From NCBI GenBank assembly GCA_029939575.1, contig JAOZSR010000014.1:3977-55351 (forward strand): DNA of 51,375 bases, given 5' to 3'. This document shows positions 25,537 to 35,702 of this stretch, piece after piece (the first letter of the stretch is position 1; every line of letters begins with the position of its first letter). Below the pieces are notes generated by a model. That model ran no database searches and was not told the DNA's origin. It saw nothing but the letters and a program-made list of their open reading frames with translations. Made by a program: the position numbers and the translations under genes. The stretch is from Fidelibacterota bacterium. GTDB lineage: Bacteria > Fidelibacterota > UBA2242 > JAOZSR01.

Positions 25537-28500
25537 TTATTCCACGATGTTATCCATTTTTAATTTCTCCACTATTTCCTCAAAATCTTTAGTGAGTTTA
25601 GTCAATAATTCATTAAAGGACTCATTTTGATTATTTTTACCAGCCATTTCCAAATTTGATGCAGATTGTTGTAAAATTGGTGCACAAACATTGCCGGCAG
25701 ATCCCTTTATTCCATGGGCGAGTAATATCACTGTATTTATGTCTTGTTTCTCAATGGCTAAACCAATGGATTTAATATTATTTTTTGTTTCTGATATCAA
25801 GGTATTTAAAATCTCTTTGGCAATATCATTATCACCCAACTTTTCAACAAAACTTTCAAAATCAATTATTTTTTCCTTTTCCGTTGGTTTTGCTTCCTTT
25901 TTGCCCTCTATTATTACGCTATTTTTATTCATTTGGCTTTTAGATATTGTTTTAGATTCCATGATATATTTCTTTATTACCGTTTTCAACTTATTCGGAT
26001 CTACAGGTTTTGAGATATAATCATTCATCCCTGCTTCAATACATTCCTCTTTGTCACCTGCCATTGCATTTGCAGTCATCGCAATTATTGGAACATCTGC
26101 TGGTGTAGCCTGATTCTTAAACGTTCTAATTTCTTTTGTTGCTAAAAGTCCATCAAGCACCGGCATATGCACATCCATTAAAACAATGTCATATTTTGTC
26201 TCTTTCAGAGTATTCAGAGCTTCTTTTCCGTTATTAACAACATCTGCAGTAAATCCGAATCTTGATAAAAATCTTAGTGCAACTTTTTGATTTATTTTAT
26301 TATCTTCTGCTAATAATATTTTAATATTTTCCCTAGTATATTCATCTAAGGTATGTTTTGTTATAACAGATAGTTTCTCAAAATTACCTTGATCTTTTTG
26401 GCTAACAATAGCACCTAAGCAATTAAACAACTGGGATTGTTTGACAGGCTTGGTTAAATAAGCGCTAAACCCTATTTTTTCAAGTTTCTTTACATCTCCT
26501 CTACTTCCTGAAGAAGTCATCATTATTAATTTCATTTTGTTTATTTTAGGATTATTTTTAATTTTCTCTCCAAGTTCTGCTCCTGAAAGAAGTGGCATAT
26601 TCATATCAAAAATTCCAACAGAAAACGGATTTCCTTCATTTGCTGCTTCTTGAATTTTTTCCAACGCTTTCAAAGGAAATTCAAATATTTCAAAATCACA
26701 TTCCCAACTCTTTAACATCACCTGTAGTACTTTTCTATTGGTTTTGTTATCATCAACACCAATAATTCTGGCTTTTTTTAGAAGAGAAACTGTATCTGAA
26801 TTAATTTGTAACTTTTTTTTATTTTCTTGCTTCTGTTTTTCAAATTTTGCAGTAAATGAAAAAACCGATCCCTTTTTTAATTCACTTTTTACCCAAATTT
26901 CACCTTTCATCATTTGAACAAGTTTTTTTGAAATTGATAGCCCTAACCCAGTACCTCCATAATTTCTTGTTGTAGAATTATCTGCCTGTGTAAAATTTTC
27001 AAACAGATATTCAATTTTATTTTCTGATATACCAATCCCTGTATCTTTTACCTGAAATAAAAGTGTAACATCCTTTTCAGTCTCTTCTTTTCTTGAAATT
27101 AGTAGCGCGACTTCTCCGGATTCCGTAAATTTTATTGAATTACCAATAAGATTAGTTAAAACCTGGCGTAATCGTCCCGGGTCTCCCCTGATCAATACTG
27201 GCACATTTCCATCTATTAAAGAGTTGAATTCAAGATTTTTACCTACTGTCCTGGTAGCTAAGATAGCACTCATTTCTTCGATCATTAATTGCAAATCAAA
27301 ATCCAGTATTTCAAGCTCCATTTTTTCAGCTTCAATTTTTGACAAATCCAAAATATCATTAATAATTTCTAACAGAGATTCTGCAGAATGTTTTACAATA
27401 GTTGCACATTCTATTTGTTCTTCATCCAATTCTGTATTTAATAGAACATCAATCATTCCTATAACTCCATTCATTGGAGTACGAATTTCATGACTCATAT
27501 TTGCTAAAAATTCACTTTTAGCAATATTTGCCTGCTCTGCTTCCAATACAAGTAAGTTTGCATTTTCAATAGATTTTTCTAATTCCAAATTAATAGATTC
27601 CATTTCCTTATTTGCATTTTCTGCGCTTTTCCGGGCAATATTTACATCCTCCATCATGCTCAAGGCAATTCTCTGGCTCTTTTTTAATTGTTCACTTTGT
27701 CTTTCGGCTTTTTCCTTGGACCTGACTAATTCTTCCTCAAATTTTTTCCTATTCGTAATATCCTGTACAGTACCTATGAAACAGGTCATGTTTTTCTTAT
27801 CTTCTGCATTTTTTTGTTCTGGTGCAGTTGATGAAATCCATTTAATCTTACCATCCGGTCGGATAATTCTCCAGGAAAATTCATCCTTTTTTTCGGTTTT
27901 GTTTGAAAAAAAGGACAACAAACTTGAATTCAATTTTCCCTGATCATCGCTAAAAGTAGTTTTTTTTAAAAATTCATGTAAATCATGTTCTGTTTCTTTT
28001 GGATCAAGGCCAAAAATATTACACATTTCTTCAGATATTATTAATAAATTAGTTGCTGTATCAATTTCCCAACTTCCGACTCCTGCTATTTGCTGGATTT
28101 TTCTTAGCCTTTTTTCACTCTTTCTTAAGGAAATTTCAATATTTTCCTGCTCTGTAATATCTTCAGCCGAACAAACAACATATTCAACTTCACCTTGAGA
28201 ATTTAAATGAGGAACTTTATTAACGTAAAATAATCGTTTCTCATCTAAAAAGTTTTTTCTCCAGGCTTTATAATTCACCTTTTTTTTACCATTAAAAATT
28301 TCATGATTTTTTTTGATAATGCCCCTGGCCTGTTCTTCATGCATAACATCAATAATTTTGTGATGTGCAATTTCATCTTCTTTTTTGCCTAAAAATTCGG
28401 CATGTGCCCTGTTTATGATACCGTAAGTTTCAGGGTCAATCAAATACCATATTTGTATATCAATATTCTTAAGTAATAAATTCTGTTCTTCCGATTGTTT

Positions 28501-30141
28501 CTTTAACTTTTCCTCTGCTGCCTGCCTGGAATTTTCCAATGAATTAATATCATGAGCAATAATTTTCAAAGAATCGTATATACTTTTAAAAGGATGAAAA
28601 TCAGGAACATCATCAAATTTATAAATGTTCTTTCCCCAGGAAATTTTACCCATAATCGATACTATTTCCTCGATTTCTTCTTCAAATTCACACTCACGAT
28701 AATTTTTTTTATTATTTTCCCCGGATTGTTTAATATTATTATTTTCCGATATTCTAATTTGATTTAAAGCATCATCAATTGTATTGACAAAATCTATTTT
28801 TAATGGCAAGATAATATTTAATAATCTAAATTTTAACCTTTCTAATAGATTATCCTTTACCATTATATTTTGTTGGGGAAATATTTTGTGATTGTTATAG
28901 TTAGATACAATTTCTCTTAAAAAATATTGTTTGGTTTTTCTGTTAAACGATTTATTTATATTATGATTTTTATCAACTCTATAAAAACCATTTTTCAAAA
29001 AATTATTATTTAATACTTTTGTTTCCCATTTAATTAACTCATCTACATTTGCCAAATCCATTTTTTGTTTATAATAAATTTCCGAAATTAGGATATTCCC
29101 TAACAAAATTTTATAATTTGCCTTAATCTTATCATTTTCAAAGTCAAACTGTTTTAATGTTTGGTTATATTCGGATAAATTTTCTTTATCATCACTAATA
29201 TTTTGTTTTCTACACTCCTCTATAAATATTTTTTCCAAAGCTTCTTCAATAGAATCAACAAATACAATATCAAAATTAAGAAATGATTTCATTATTCTGA
29301 TATATATTTGAAAAAAATCACTGGCGTTATAAATATATGATTTAATTGGCTTAATCCCTGATTTTTTATAACTTTCTCCATTTTTATCAACATATCTCTT
29401 TCGATTTAAAGGACTTACAACACCGGCATCAGAATAATCAACAATCTTATAAAAATTATCCTGAAGCAAACCTTGTTTCAAAATATTATATTGAATTTCA
29501 AATACGTTATCAATATCTTCTTTTGTTGAACTCCCTGAAATTTTGGAATATAATACATAATTGGGGATAACTTTATATTGAACCGAACACATTTCAACGT
29601 TATATTCCCATTCCTTCTTAGCAATAAAATTTTCCTTATTGATTTGACTTTTTAACCAATGCTTTTTTTCAATACTACTGGCAATATTAATAGCATCAGA
29701 ATATTTGTCTTTGCTATAGATAGGATATTTAGGTAATTCCCGAGTGGAACCAGTTTCCTGTAACAATTTGATAATAAATGGATTGTTAAGAAAGATATAG
29801 CCAATACAATTATTTTGGATTTCAAAAAAATGATTATTCTCAAGACTTATCATTTTTTTATTGTGAACAGTTTTATTTTGTTGATAATTTCGTATTTCAA
29901 CATATTTACTATTTTTACCTATTTCCTGAGTAATAAAATTTTGTCTGAATTTATAAAAATTTTGAATTGAAGTTTCATCAGGAATTCCTATAAAATCAAT
30001 TAAAACAATTCTGGTTGAAATTAATGAGAAACTCGCCTGAAATTTTTTAGAAAAAGAAACCTTTACCCATTCCGGTTTTTGTAAAATATCTAATCCACTC
30101 ACTAAACACTGTCTAATATTTTTTCCTCTCTTTTTATCCAT
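25537..30141 (-). CDS. Large hybrid histidine kinase with triple N-terminal repeat module
   Basis: 1534 residues, soluble (no TM seen). Domains: three divergent copies of a ~130-150-residue module (~25-155, ~177-310, ~332-465); a short linker; PAS (~555-665); PAS (~685-800); coiled coil; HisKA ([15 protein letters not shown], His ~883); HATPase ([41 protein letters not shown]); receiver 1 (~1123-1240, [12 protein letters not shown], acceptor Asp ~1177); receiver 2 (~1275-1395, [12 protein letters not shown], Asp ~1323, MTANAM, KP); and a C-terminal Hpt domain ([12 protein letters not shown], ~1473). All phosphotransfer residues are present, so a full internal phosphorelay is possible. It lies 39 bp after the PAS/pseudo-receiver gene. 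No DNA-binding output regulator lies nearby. Confidence 0.93.
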   Translation of the reverse strand: MDKKRGKNIRQCLVSGLDILQKPEWVKVSFSKKFQASFSLISTRIVLIDFIGIPDETSIQNFYKFRQNFITQEIGKNSKYVEIRNYQQNKTVHNKKMISLENNHFFEIQNNCIGYIFLNNPFIIKLLQETGSTRELPKYPIYSKDKYSDAINIASSIEKKHWLKSQINKENFIAKKEWEYNVEMCSVQYKVIPNYVLYSKISGSSTKEDIDNVFEIQYNILKQGLLQDNFYKIVDYSDAGVVSPLNRKRYVDKNGESYKKSGIKPIKSYIYNASDFFQIYIRIMKSFLNFDIVFVDSIEEALEKIFIEECRKQNISDDKENLSEYNQTLKQFDFENDKIKANYKILLGNILISEIYYKQKMDLANVDELIKWETKVLNNNFLKNGFYRVDKNHNINKSFNRKTKQYFLREIVSNYNNHKIFPQQNIMVKDNLLERLKFRLLNIILPLKIDFVNTIDDALNQIRISENNNIKQSGENNKKNYRECEFEEEIEEIVSIMGKISWGKNIYKFDDVPDFHPFKSIYDSLKIIAHDINSLENSRQAAEEKLKKQSEEQNLLLKNIDIQIWYLIDPETYGIINRAHAEFLGKKEDEIAHHKIIDVMHEEQARGIIKKNHEIFNGKKKVNYKAWRKNFLDEKRLFYVNKVPHLNSQGEVEYVVCSAEDITEQENIEISLRKSEKRLRKIQQIAGVGSWEIDTATNLLIISEEMCNIFGLDPKETEHDLHEFLKKTTFSDDQGKLNSSLLSFFSNKTEKKDEFSWRIIRPDGKIKWISSTAPEQKNAEDKKNMTCFIGTVQDITNRKKFEEELVRSKEKAERQSEQLKKSQRIALSMMEDVNIARKSAENANKEMESINLELEKSIENANLLVLEAEQANIAKSEFLANMSHEIRTPMNGVIGMIDVLLNTELDEEQIECATIVKHSAESLLEIINDILDLSKIEAEKMELEILDFDLQLMIEEMSAILATRTVGKNLEFNSLIDGNVPVLIRGDPGRLRQVLTNLIGNSIKFTESGEVALLISRKEETEKDVTLLFQVKDTGIGISENKIEYLFENFTQADNSTTRNYGGTGLGLSISKKLVQMMKGEIWVKSELKKGSVFSFTAKFEKQKQENKKKLQINSDTVSLLKKARIIGVDDNKTNRKVLQVMLKSWECDFEIFEFPLKALEKIQEAANEGNPFSVGIFDMNMPLLSGAELGEKIKNNPKINKMKLIMMTSSGSRGDVKKLEKIGFSAYLTKPVKQSQLFNCLGAIVSQKDQGNFEKLSVITKHTLDEYTRENIKILLAEDNKINQKVALRFLSRFGFTADVVNNGKEALNTLKETKYDIVLMDVHMPVLDGLLATKEIRTFKNQATPADVPIIAMTANAMAGDKEECIEAGMNDYISKPVDPNKLKTVIKKYIMESKTISKSQMNKNSVIIEGKKEAKPTEKEKIIDFESFVEKLGDNDIAKEILNTLISETKNNIKSIGLAIEKQDINTVILLAHGIKGSAGNVCAPILQQSASNLEMAGKNNQNESFNELLTKLTKDFEEIVEKLKMDNIVE

Positions 30142-30180
30142 TTTTCCTCAATTCATCGAAATTCATAAAAAGTAAATTAT

Positions 30181-31950
30181 TCATTCTAATCCGGCAGTGG
30201 AATATTTCTTTTTCTTTCCTAACTTTATTAAGAGATTATTAACCTCTTCTTTTAATTCTAAGACGCGTCCCTCCCTTTCCATCATCAAATTATTAAAGCG
30301 TTTTAATTCGGCAAGAGAATTTGCTAATTCTTTATTTGCTTTTTGTGATTCTTGCTTGGCCTCTTCTGTTTCTTTAACAAGTTTTTCTAAATTAAAATTA
30401 TTTTTTTCTGTTTTTTCCCTGGCAATTTGTATTTCTTTTTCTCGTTTTTTCTGTTCTCTCAAATCAGATAATATTGAAATTGATGCTCTTTCACGTTGAT
30501 AAACGATATTATCAGTAAATATTATAACAGGAATGGTCATTCCACTCTTGTGTTTAATAGTAACTTCAAAAGGAACTATAGTTTCTTCATTTTTTTGGTT
30601 TGCGTATTTTTCCTCAATAATTTTATAATTTTCTTTATCCATTAAAACATCAATTTTTTTATTTATAAAATATTGGGAATCATAGCCTGACATTTCTTTA
30701 ATATAATTATTAACAAAAAGAATTTTCATGTCCTTATGTACAATTATTACTTCGGGAAGATTATCAACTAATATTTTAAATTTTTCTTCCTGTTCCCCAA
30801 TTAATCTTTCTTTTTCTTTTAGTTCAGTCACATCTCTGGTTATTCCAAAAGTACCAATATATTTTCCGGTTTCATCCATATATGGTATTTTTGTGTCGGT
30901 TACCCATCGGTAACTTCCATCAGCGATATTAATTTTTTCCAATTTTGAGATCAGGCTTTTACCGGTTTTCATCATTTCCTGCTCATCATTGAAAGCTTGC
31001 TCAGCATGCTCAAAAAAATCAAAATCTGATAAACCAACTGCTTCTTGTGGATTTTTTAATCCAAGTATTTTGGCTTGTGCTTTATTTATTTTTATAAATT
31101 TAGAATCTTTGTCTTTGAAATATACTGTATCCGGAATATTATCCATTAACAAGTTAAATAGCTTTAACTCTTGTAACACCTGTTCATTTTCCAAAGCAGG
31201 GCATACAAGATCCTGTCCAATAGCCAAATACTCCGTAATATTGCCTTCTTTATCAAAAATCCCGTCAATAATCCATTTTAAACGACATTCTTTGGAATCA
31301 GATCTTTTAATATCATGAGTGTGACTTGAGGATATATTATTCTCTTCTATTTTTGCAAGAACGTTTTGTAATTCATTAATATCTTCTTTAAATAATTCAA
31401 AAAAGAACTTTTCTTTTATAATTTCGAGGTTTTGAATTCCAAAAAAATTCAGAAATGGTTTGTTGGCATATATAATTTTGCCAGATTTTAAGAATCTACA
31501 AACAAACAATGTTGATTTTTGAGAAGCATAAATACCTGAAGTATTTTCTTTAACTCTGTTTTTTAATTTATGCTGGTAAAACGTTGCCTTGATAGCATGT
31601 CTAAATTCCTCTTCTTCAAGAGGTTCTTTAATATATTGATAGGAATTAACAAACTGAAATACCGTTTTCTTACTAGAAATTTTTTGAGAAATAATACATA
31701 ATATTGGAATATTGAGATCTCTGGAAATAATTTTTGAAATTTTATTTTGATTTAGTTTATTATCTTCTTTTATATTAAAAATCACAATATCAGGAAGTTG
31801 CTTTTTTACTATTTTTATAGCCTTTTCAGGAGGAGATGTAATTAAAATTTTTTCTTTTTCATATTTCTGTAGAAGTGCTGAAATTTTTTGATGAATTTCT
31901 GGATCTTTTTCAATGATTAATATCTTTAGACCACTCATTTGTTTTTCCAT
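30181..31950 (-). CDS. Pseudo-receiver protein with three PAS domains, no kinase
   Basis: 589 residues. Residues ~5-125 have the receiver fold (ILIIEKDPE, then KEPLEEEEF near the end), but the phosphoacceptor Asp is replaced by Asn (DIVIFNIKED), so it is a pseudo-receiver. Three PAS domains follow: ~150-250 (GKIIYANKPFLNFFGI), ~265-380 (IPDTVYFKDKDSKFIKINKAQ, GTFGITRDVTELKEKE) and ~390-500 (LPEVIIVHKDMKILFVNN). The rest is a coiled coil ending LMMEREGRVLELKEEVNNLL, a sequence type that usually leads into a kinase core. Here the protein ends. It probably passes its signal by protein contact to the kinase encoded 39 bp downstream (inference). Confidence 0.88.
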   Translation of the reverse strand: MEKQMSGLKILIIEKDPEIHQKISALLQKYEKEKILITSPPEKAIKIVKKQLPDIVIFNIKEDNKLNQNKISKIISRDLNIPILCIISQKISSKKTVFQFVNSYQYIKEPLEEEEFRHAIKATFYQHKLKNRVKENTSGIYASQKSTLFVCRFLKSGKIIYANKPFLNFFGIQNLEIIKEKFFFELFKEDINELQNVLAKIEENNISSSHTHDIKRSDSKECRLKWIIDGIFDKEGNITEYLAIGQDLVCPALENEQVLQELKLFNLLMDNIPDTVYFKDKDSKFIKINKAQAKILGLKNPQEAVGLSDFDFFEHAEQAFNDEQEMMKTGKSLISKLEKINIADGSYRWVTDTKIPYMDETGKYIGTFGITRDVTELKEKERLIGEQEEKFKILVDNLPEVIIVHKDMKILFVNNYIKEMSGYDSQYFINKKIDVLMDKENYKIIEEKYANQKNEETIVPFEVTIKHKSGMTIPVIIFTDNIVYQRERASISILSDLREQKKREKEIQIAREKTEKNNFNLEKLVKETEEAKQESQKANKELANSLAELKRFNNLMMEREGRVLELKEEVNNLLIKLGKKKKYSTAGLE

Positions 31951-32342
31951 GTTGTTATTTATTTGAAATAATTTTCCTAATTATTTTCTGTTTATGGTAA
32001 AAATTTCCCTAATAGAAATCTCTTGTTTTTAAAACTATGTAGAATAATCTCCTCCACTCATATTATTTTCTTTGTTAAGACGCAAAAAACATGCCCTAAT
32101 TTTATCAATACTAAAAAAACAGCAACTCCAATATATATCATTCTCACTTCAATTCCGAACAACAAACAGAACAGAACCATATAAGGCATCTATATTCATA
32201 GATTTTTTTTACCAATAAAAAATAGGGAAAGGATAATATAAACATTCATCATAAATCTCCTACCCGATTCAGATGAGTAAAATGCTAAAAATTAAAAGGT
32301 TATACAGTGTAATAAATAATGACTAATTTTTAATAAATTATT
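31951..32342. other. Intergenic stretch with tiny hydrophobic frames
   Basis: 392 bp between the acyl-ACP ligase fusion and the PAS protein. On the minus strand, 32196-32252 encodes an 18-residue frame (MMNVYIILSLFFIGKKNL) with GGAG upstream. After two stop codons in the same frame, 32058-32189 encodes a 43-residue hydrophobic frame. These could be a decayed small membrane-protein gene or chance. No terminator hairpin is evident. Confidence 0.35.
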
Positions 32343-34808
32343 TTAACCTTTTGTGATATTTTTTTTAATCACCTCAAATACTTTTTCATTTAAGGATTCC
32401 GGAGTATATCCTTCCGGTGAAATCGGATCATTGAACAAAATATCTATTTTCGTCCCAAATTTCGGAAGACGTTTCCCTGATGGTAAAGCATCATAAGCAC
32501 CACTAATGCTAATTGGAACAATTGGTATTTTTAATTCATGGCTAAGTATGGTGTATGTTTTTTTAAACTGCCCAAGGCTCCCATCATCTGACCTGGTTCC
32601 TTCAGGAAATATAATTACATTGTTACCGTTATTTAGGACTGCGGCCAGTTTCTGAAGCGAAAGTTTCACATCACTGGTAATATCTACAACTATAACATTA
32701 TTTCTGTTTGCTATAAATCTTACCCATGCTTTGCGAACGTGTTTTTCTTTAGCATAAAAATATGTTTTTTTCATCTGATTATTATTTAATCCAATTGCCA
32801 CAAATAATCCGTCAAAAAAACTCTGATGGTTAGCAACTAAAATAAATGGCGATTCCGGAATCTTTTCAGTTCCTTTGATTGAGATTTTGAATATTAATTT
32901 AAAGAAAAATCTTGCTGAATTTTTAAACAGATTGATAGTAAACCAGCTTTCAGGAAGCTTTATTCGAACTTTCTCCTGTAGAATTTCACTCCAGTTTACA
33001 ACCTCAACTTTCATTTTAACTGATTTTTCTTTAATAAATTCTGATAATTTTTTTATGGTTGGATGCTCTTCCAAATGAAATTCTTTAATCTCTACGCCAA
33101 AAGTATTTTTGAGAAAAGCCTGCAAACTGACTTTATCCAGTGAATCAAGACCTAGATCAATATCTATATGATCATTTGGGAAAATATCTTTTTCCACCTG
33201 ACTTCGAATAAAATCTCTAATCACCTTATATTCAGCATATTCCGGTTCTGTTTCCTGTTTTTTATCCTCATTTATTTGAGTTGAAATTAAATCGTAAAGT
33301 TTAAATCTCTTTAATTTTTCCAGTCTTGTTTTAGGTAAAGGCTGATCAATAATATGAATTTTTTGAAGTCTTTTATATGCAGAAACAGATTTATTATAAA
33401 CACTGATTACATCTTCCCAGATAGTTTTTTCAAAATCCTGAATTTTGTATTCATCAACTTTTGCCTTTTCCGGCACTATAACCGCCTGTAAAGTATTATC
33501 ATGTAAAAATACACCCATTTCATTGATACAATCTGTCATATTCATTATTTTAAACTCGACTTCAACAGGATTGACATTTTTACCACTTGGTAAAATAATA
33601 ATTTCTTTTTTTCGCCCGGTTATAAAAAGATAATTATCTTTATCGAGATATCCAAGATCTCCTGTATGCAACCAACCATCTATAATAACCTCATCTGTTT
33701 CCTTTTGTCTATTATAATAGCCCTGCATTACATTTCGTCCACGGGTAATTACTTCTCCGTCAAGAATTCTTACTTCATTACTTGGTAAAGGTTGTCCACC
33801 TGAGCCAAGCCGCACTTTTCCCGGCCTTGGAAATGTAATCATCGGAGCAGCTTCGGTCATACCAAAACCAGGCAACATTTCAAATCCCAAAGTACCATAA
33901 TCTTTTTCAACTGCATTATCAATTGCAGCTCCACCACATACCAAATATTTAATATGACCACCAAATTTTTGATGAACAGTTTTAAAAATTTTCTTCGAAA
34001 AAGACCTGGAGTTAACTTTTTCTGCCAGTTTAAATAAAAAACTGGCTAATTTACTTTTCTTGATTTTATCCTTTATTCCATTCCTTAAAAGATTATAAAA
34101 TCTTGGCACTCCAATCATAATTGTAATCTTATTATTTTGTAAAGTCTCCATAATGTCTTCAGAATTCATAGATGGAGAAATCGCAATTGTAGCGCCAACA
34201 TAGAAAGGCGCCACAAGAGTACCAAGTAATGGAAATGTATGATGCAATGGTAATAATACCAGTACTCTTTCTTCTATATTAAAAATTGGAACTCCCTCAC
34301 TAACTGCTTCGGCATTGGCTAAAATATTGTCAAAGGAGAGCATAACACCTTTGGGTGAACCCGTTGTTCCGGAAGTGTAAATAATTACAGATGTTTTATT
34401 AATATCTTTTTCAGGAAAGGGTTCCGGTTCTGCTTCTTCTGCCACTTCTTCTATTTCATCTAAGATGAAGGTAGTATATTTATGAGAAGTCTCTTTAAGA
34501 GCATCTTCCATGACTTTTTTTGTTGATTCTGAATAAATTATAATTTCAGGCTTACAATCATTTAAGATATATGCAACTTCGCCGGAAGTTGACATAAAAT
34601 CAATTGGGATTGCAATAGTATCATTTTTCCAGGTACTATAAAATGCATAAGCCCAATCCGGTCGGTTTTCAGCAAAAATAACAACTTTAGTAGAATCCAA
34701 TTTAGAATATAATCGTGCAAAAGAATTAACATTGCTAATCAATTTTCTGTAAGAAATTTTTTGATCTTTCCATATTATTGCAGTTTTATTATAATCTTTT
34801 AAAAACAT
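32343..34808 (-). CDS. Fused acyl-AMP ligase / acyl carrier protein / PlsC acyltransferase
   Basis: 821 residues with three activities in one chain. Residues ~1-500: AMP-dependent acyl synthetase (SVIIYTSGTTGSPKGVMLS P-loop-like motif, GFGMTEAAP, WLHTGDLGYLD, GRKKEIIILPSGKNVNP). Residues ~545-600: acyl carrier protein with the phosphopantetheine site DLGLDSLDKVS. Residues ~625-815: lysophospholipid/glycerol-phosphate acyltransferase (ANHQSFFDG, the HX4D motif, and IIFPEGTRSDDGSLGQFK). Such a protein could load a fatty acid on its own ACP and transfer it to a lysophospholipid, like the Aas route for membrane lipid repair. The E. coli Aas protein has the acyltransferase first and no internal ACP. 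There is a strong AGGAG before the ATG and long intergenic gaps on both sides, so it is probably monocistronic. Confidence 0.9.
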   Translation of the reverse strand: MFLKDYNKTAIIWKDQKISYRKLISNVNSFARLYSKLDSTKVVIFAENRPDWAYAFYSTWKNDTIAIPIDFMSTSGEVAYILNDCKPEIIIYSESTKKVMEDALKETSHKYTTFILDEIEEVAEEAEPEPFPEKDINKTSVIIYTSGTTGSPKGVMLSFDNILANAEAVSEGVPIFNIEERVLVLLPLHHTFPLLGTLVAPFYVGATIAISPSMNSEDIMETLQNNKITIMIGVPRFYNLLRNGIKDKIKKSKLASFLFKLAEKVNSRSFSKKIFKTVHQKFGGHIKYLVCGGAAIDNAVEKDYGTLGFEMLPGFGMTEAAPMITFPRPGKVRLGSGGQPLPSNEVRILDGEVITRGRNVMQGYYNRQKETDEVIIDGWLHTGDLGYLDKDNYLFITGRKKEIIILPSGKNVNPVEVEFKIMNMTDCINEMGVFLHDNTLQAVIVPEKAKVDEYKIQDFEKTIWEDVISVYNKSVSAYKRLQKIHIIDQPLPKTRLEKLKRFKLYDLISTQINEDKKQETEPEYAEYKVIRDFIRSQVEKDIFPNDHIDIDLGLDSLDKVSLQAFLKNTFGVEIKEFHLEEHPTIKKLSEFIKEKSVKMKVEVVNWSEILQEKVRIKLPESWFTINLFKNSARFFFKLIFKISIKGTEKIPESPFILVANHQSFFDGLFVAIGLNNNQMKKTYFYAKEKHVRKAWVRFIANRNNVIVVDITSDVKLSLQKLAAVLNNGNNVIIFPEGTRSDDGSLGQFKKTYTILSHELKIPIVPISISGAYDALPSGKRLPKFGTKIDILFNDPISPEGYTPESLNEKVFEVIKKNITKG

Positions 34809-35030
34809 ATCTTTTCTCCTTTTATGATTTGCCTAATTTTACACCATTTTTAATTTCATGCAAAGAAAATATTTAGAACCTTAGAGATAATCTAAAAATT
34901 ATCCTGTGGTTTATAATTTTTATCCTGAATGAGGAGTAATAATTTCCTGATAATTATAGACTTTCTTTTCCCTTTTGGAATAATTCTCTGCAACTATTGA
35001 ATGCAAAAATCTTATCCTTTTCTTTGGGCA

Positions 35031-35495
35031 TTATTTTCTAATTTCAGAAAAAAAACTTTTTAAAATGCTTTCACATTTTAATTCAAGTACTCCACCCTTA
35101 ACAAAGGCTTTGTGATTAAGTAAATTCTGATCACAAAGATTATCTCTGGAAACGCACATTCCGGCTTCATTATCATAAGCACCAAAAATTACTCTCGGGA
35201 TTCTGGCATTTAATATCGCTCCTGTACACATTGGGCAGGGTTCAAGAGTAACATAAAGGGAGCATTCATTGAGTCGCCAGTTTTTCAAAGTCTCAGCCGC
35301 AGAAGTAATTGCGATCATTTCAGCATGAGCAGTAGGATCATTCAACAATTCACGCATATTATGACCGCGTCCAATAATTGTATTATTTAAGACAACAACT
35401 GCTCCAACGGGAATTTCTTTTTTTTCATAAGCTTTTTCTGCCTCTTTAAAAGCAAAATTCATCCAGTATTCATCTTGATTTTCTAAAATATTCAT
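35031..35495 (-). CDS. tadA: tRNA-specific adenosine-34 deaminase
   Basis: 154 residues. Converts A34 to inosine in tRNA-Arg(ACG). The zinc and catalytic motifs are complete: HAEMIAI (His and the proton-shuttle Glu) and PCPMCTGAI (two Cys). NEAGMCVSRDNLCDQNLLNHKAFVKGGVL matches the TadA C-terminal region. It is divergent from the symporter gene, with a 207-bp shared upstream region. Confidence 0.92.
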   Translation of the reverse strand: MNILENQDEYWMNFAFKEAEKAYEKKEIPVGAVVVLNNTIIGRGHNMRELLNDPTAHAEMIAITSAAETLKNWRLNECSLYVTLEPCPMCTGAILNARIPRVIFGAYDNEAGMCVSRDNLCDQNLLNHKAFVKGGVLELKCESILKSFFSEIRK

Positions 35496-35649
35496 GGCAA
35501 AAATTACAACAGTGCAAAGAATAATTCAATAATCTCTATTCAAAAAATTCACTAAATAGAATATAGTTTAAAAATTTAAATCATTTCAATAATTAAATTT
35601 CTTCTCGCTTTTAATTATCATTTTTATTAAAATTCCAAATAATAAAATC

Positions 35650-35679
35650 ATTTGATATTAAAGAATATATTAATCAAAT
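35650..35679 (+). promoter_or_regulatory. Possible operator dyad upstream of the AGCS symporter
   Basis: A 7-bp inverted repeat, ATTTGAT (35650-35656) and ATCAAAT (35673-35679), 16 bp apart. It ends 8 bp before the GGAGGG ribosome site of the symporter. It could be a regulator site in the 5' leader. In AT-rich DNA this can also arise by chance. Confidence 0.25.
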
Positions 35680-35702
35680 ACAAAACCGGAGGGTAACATT
35701 TT

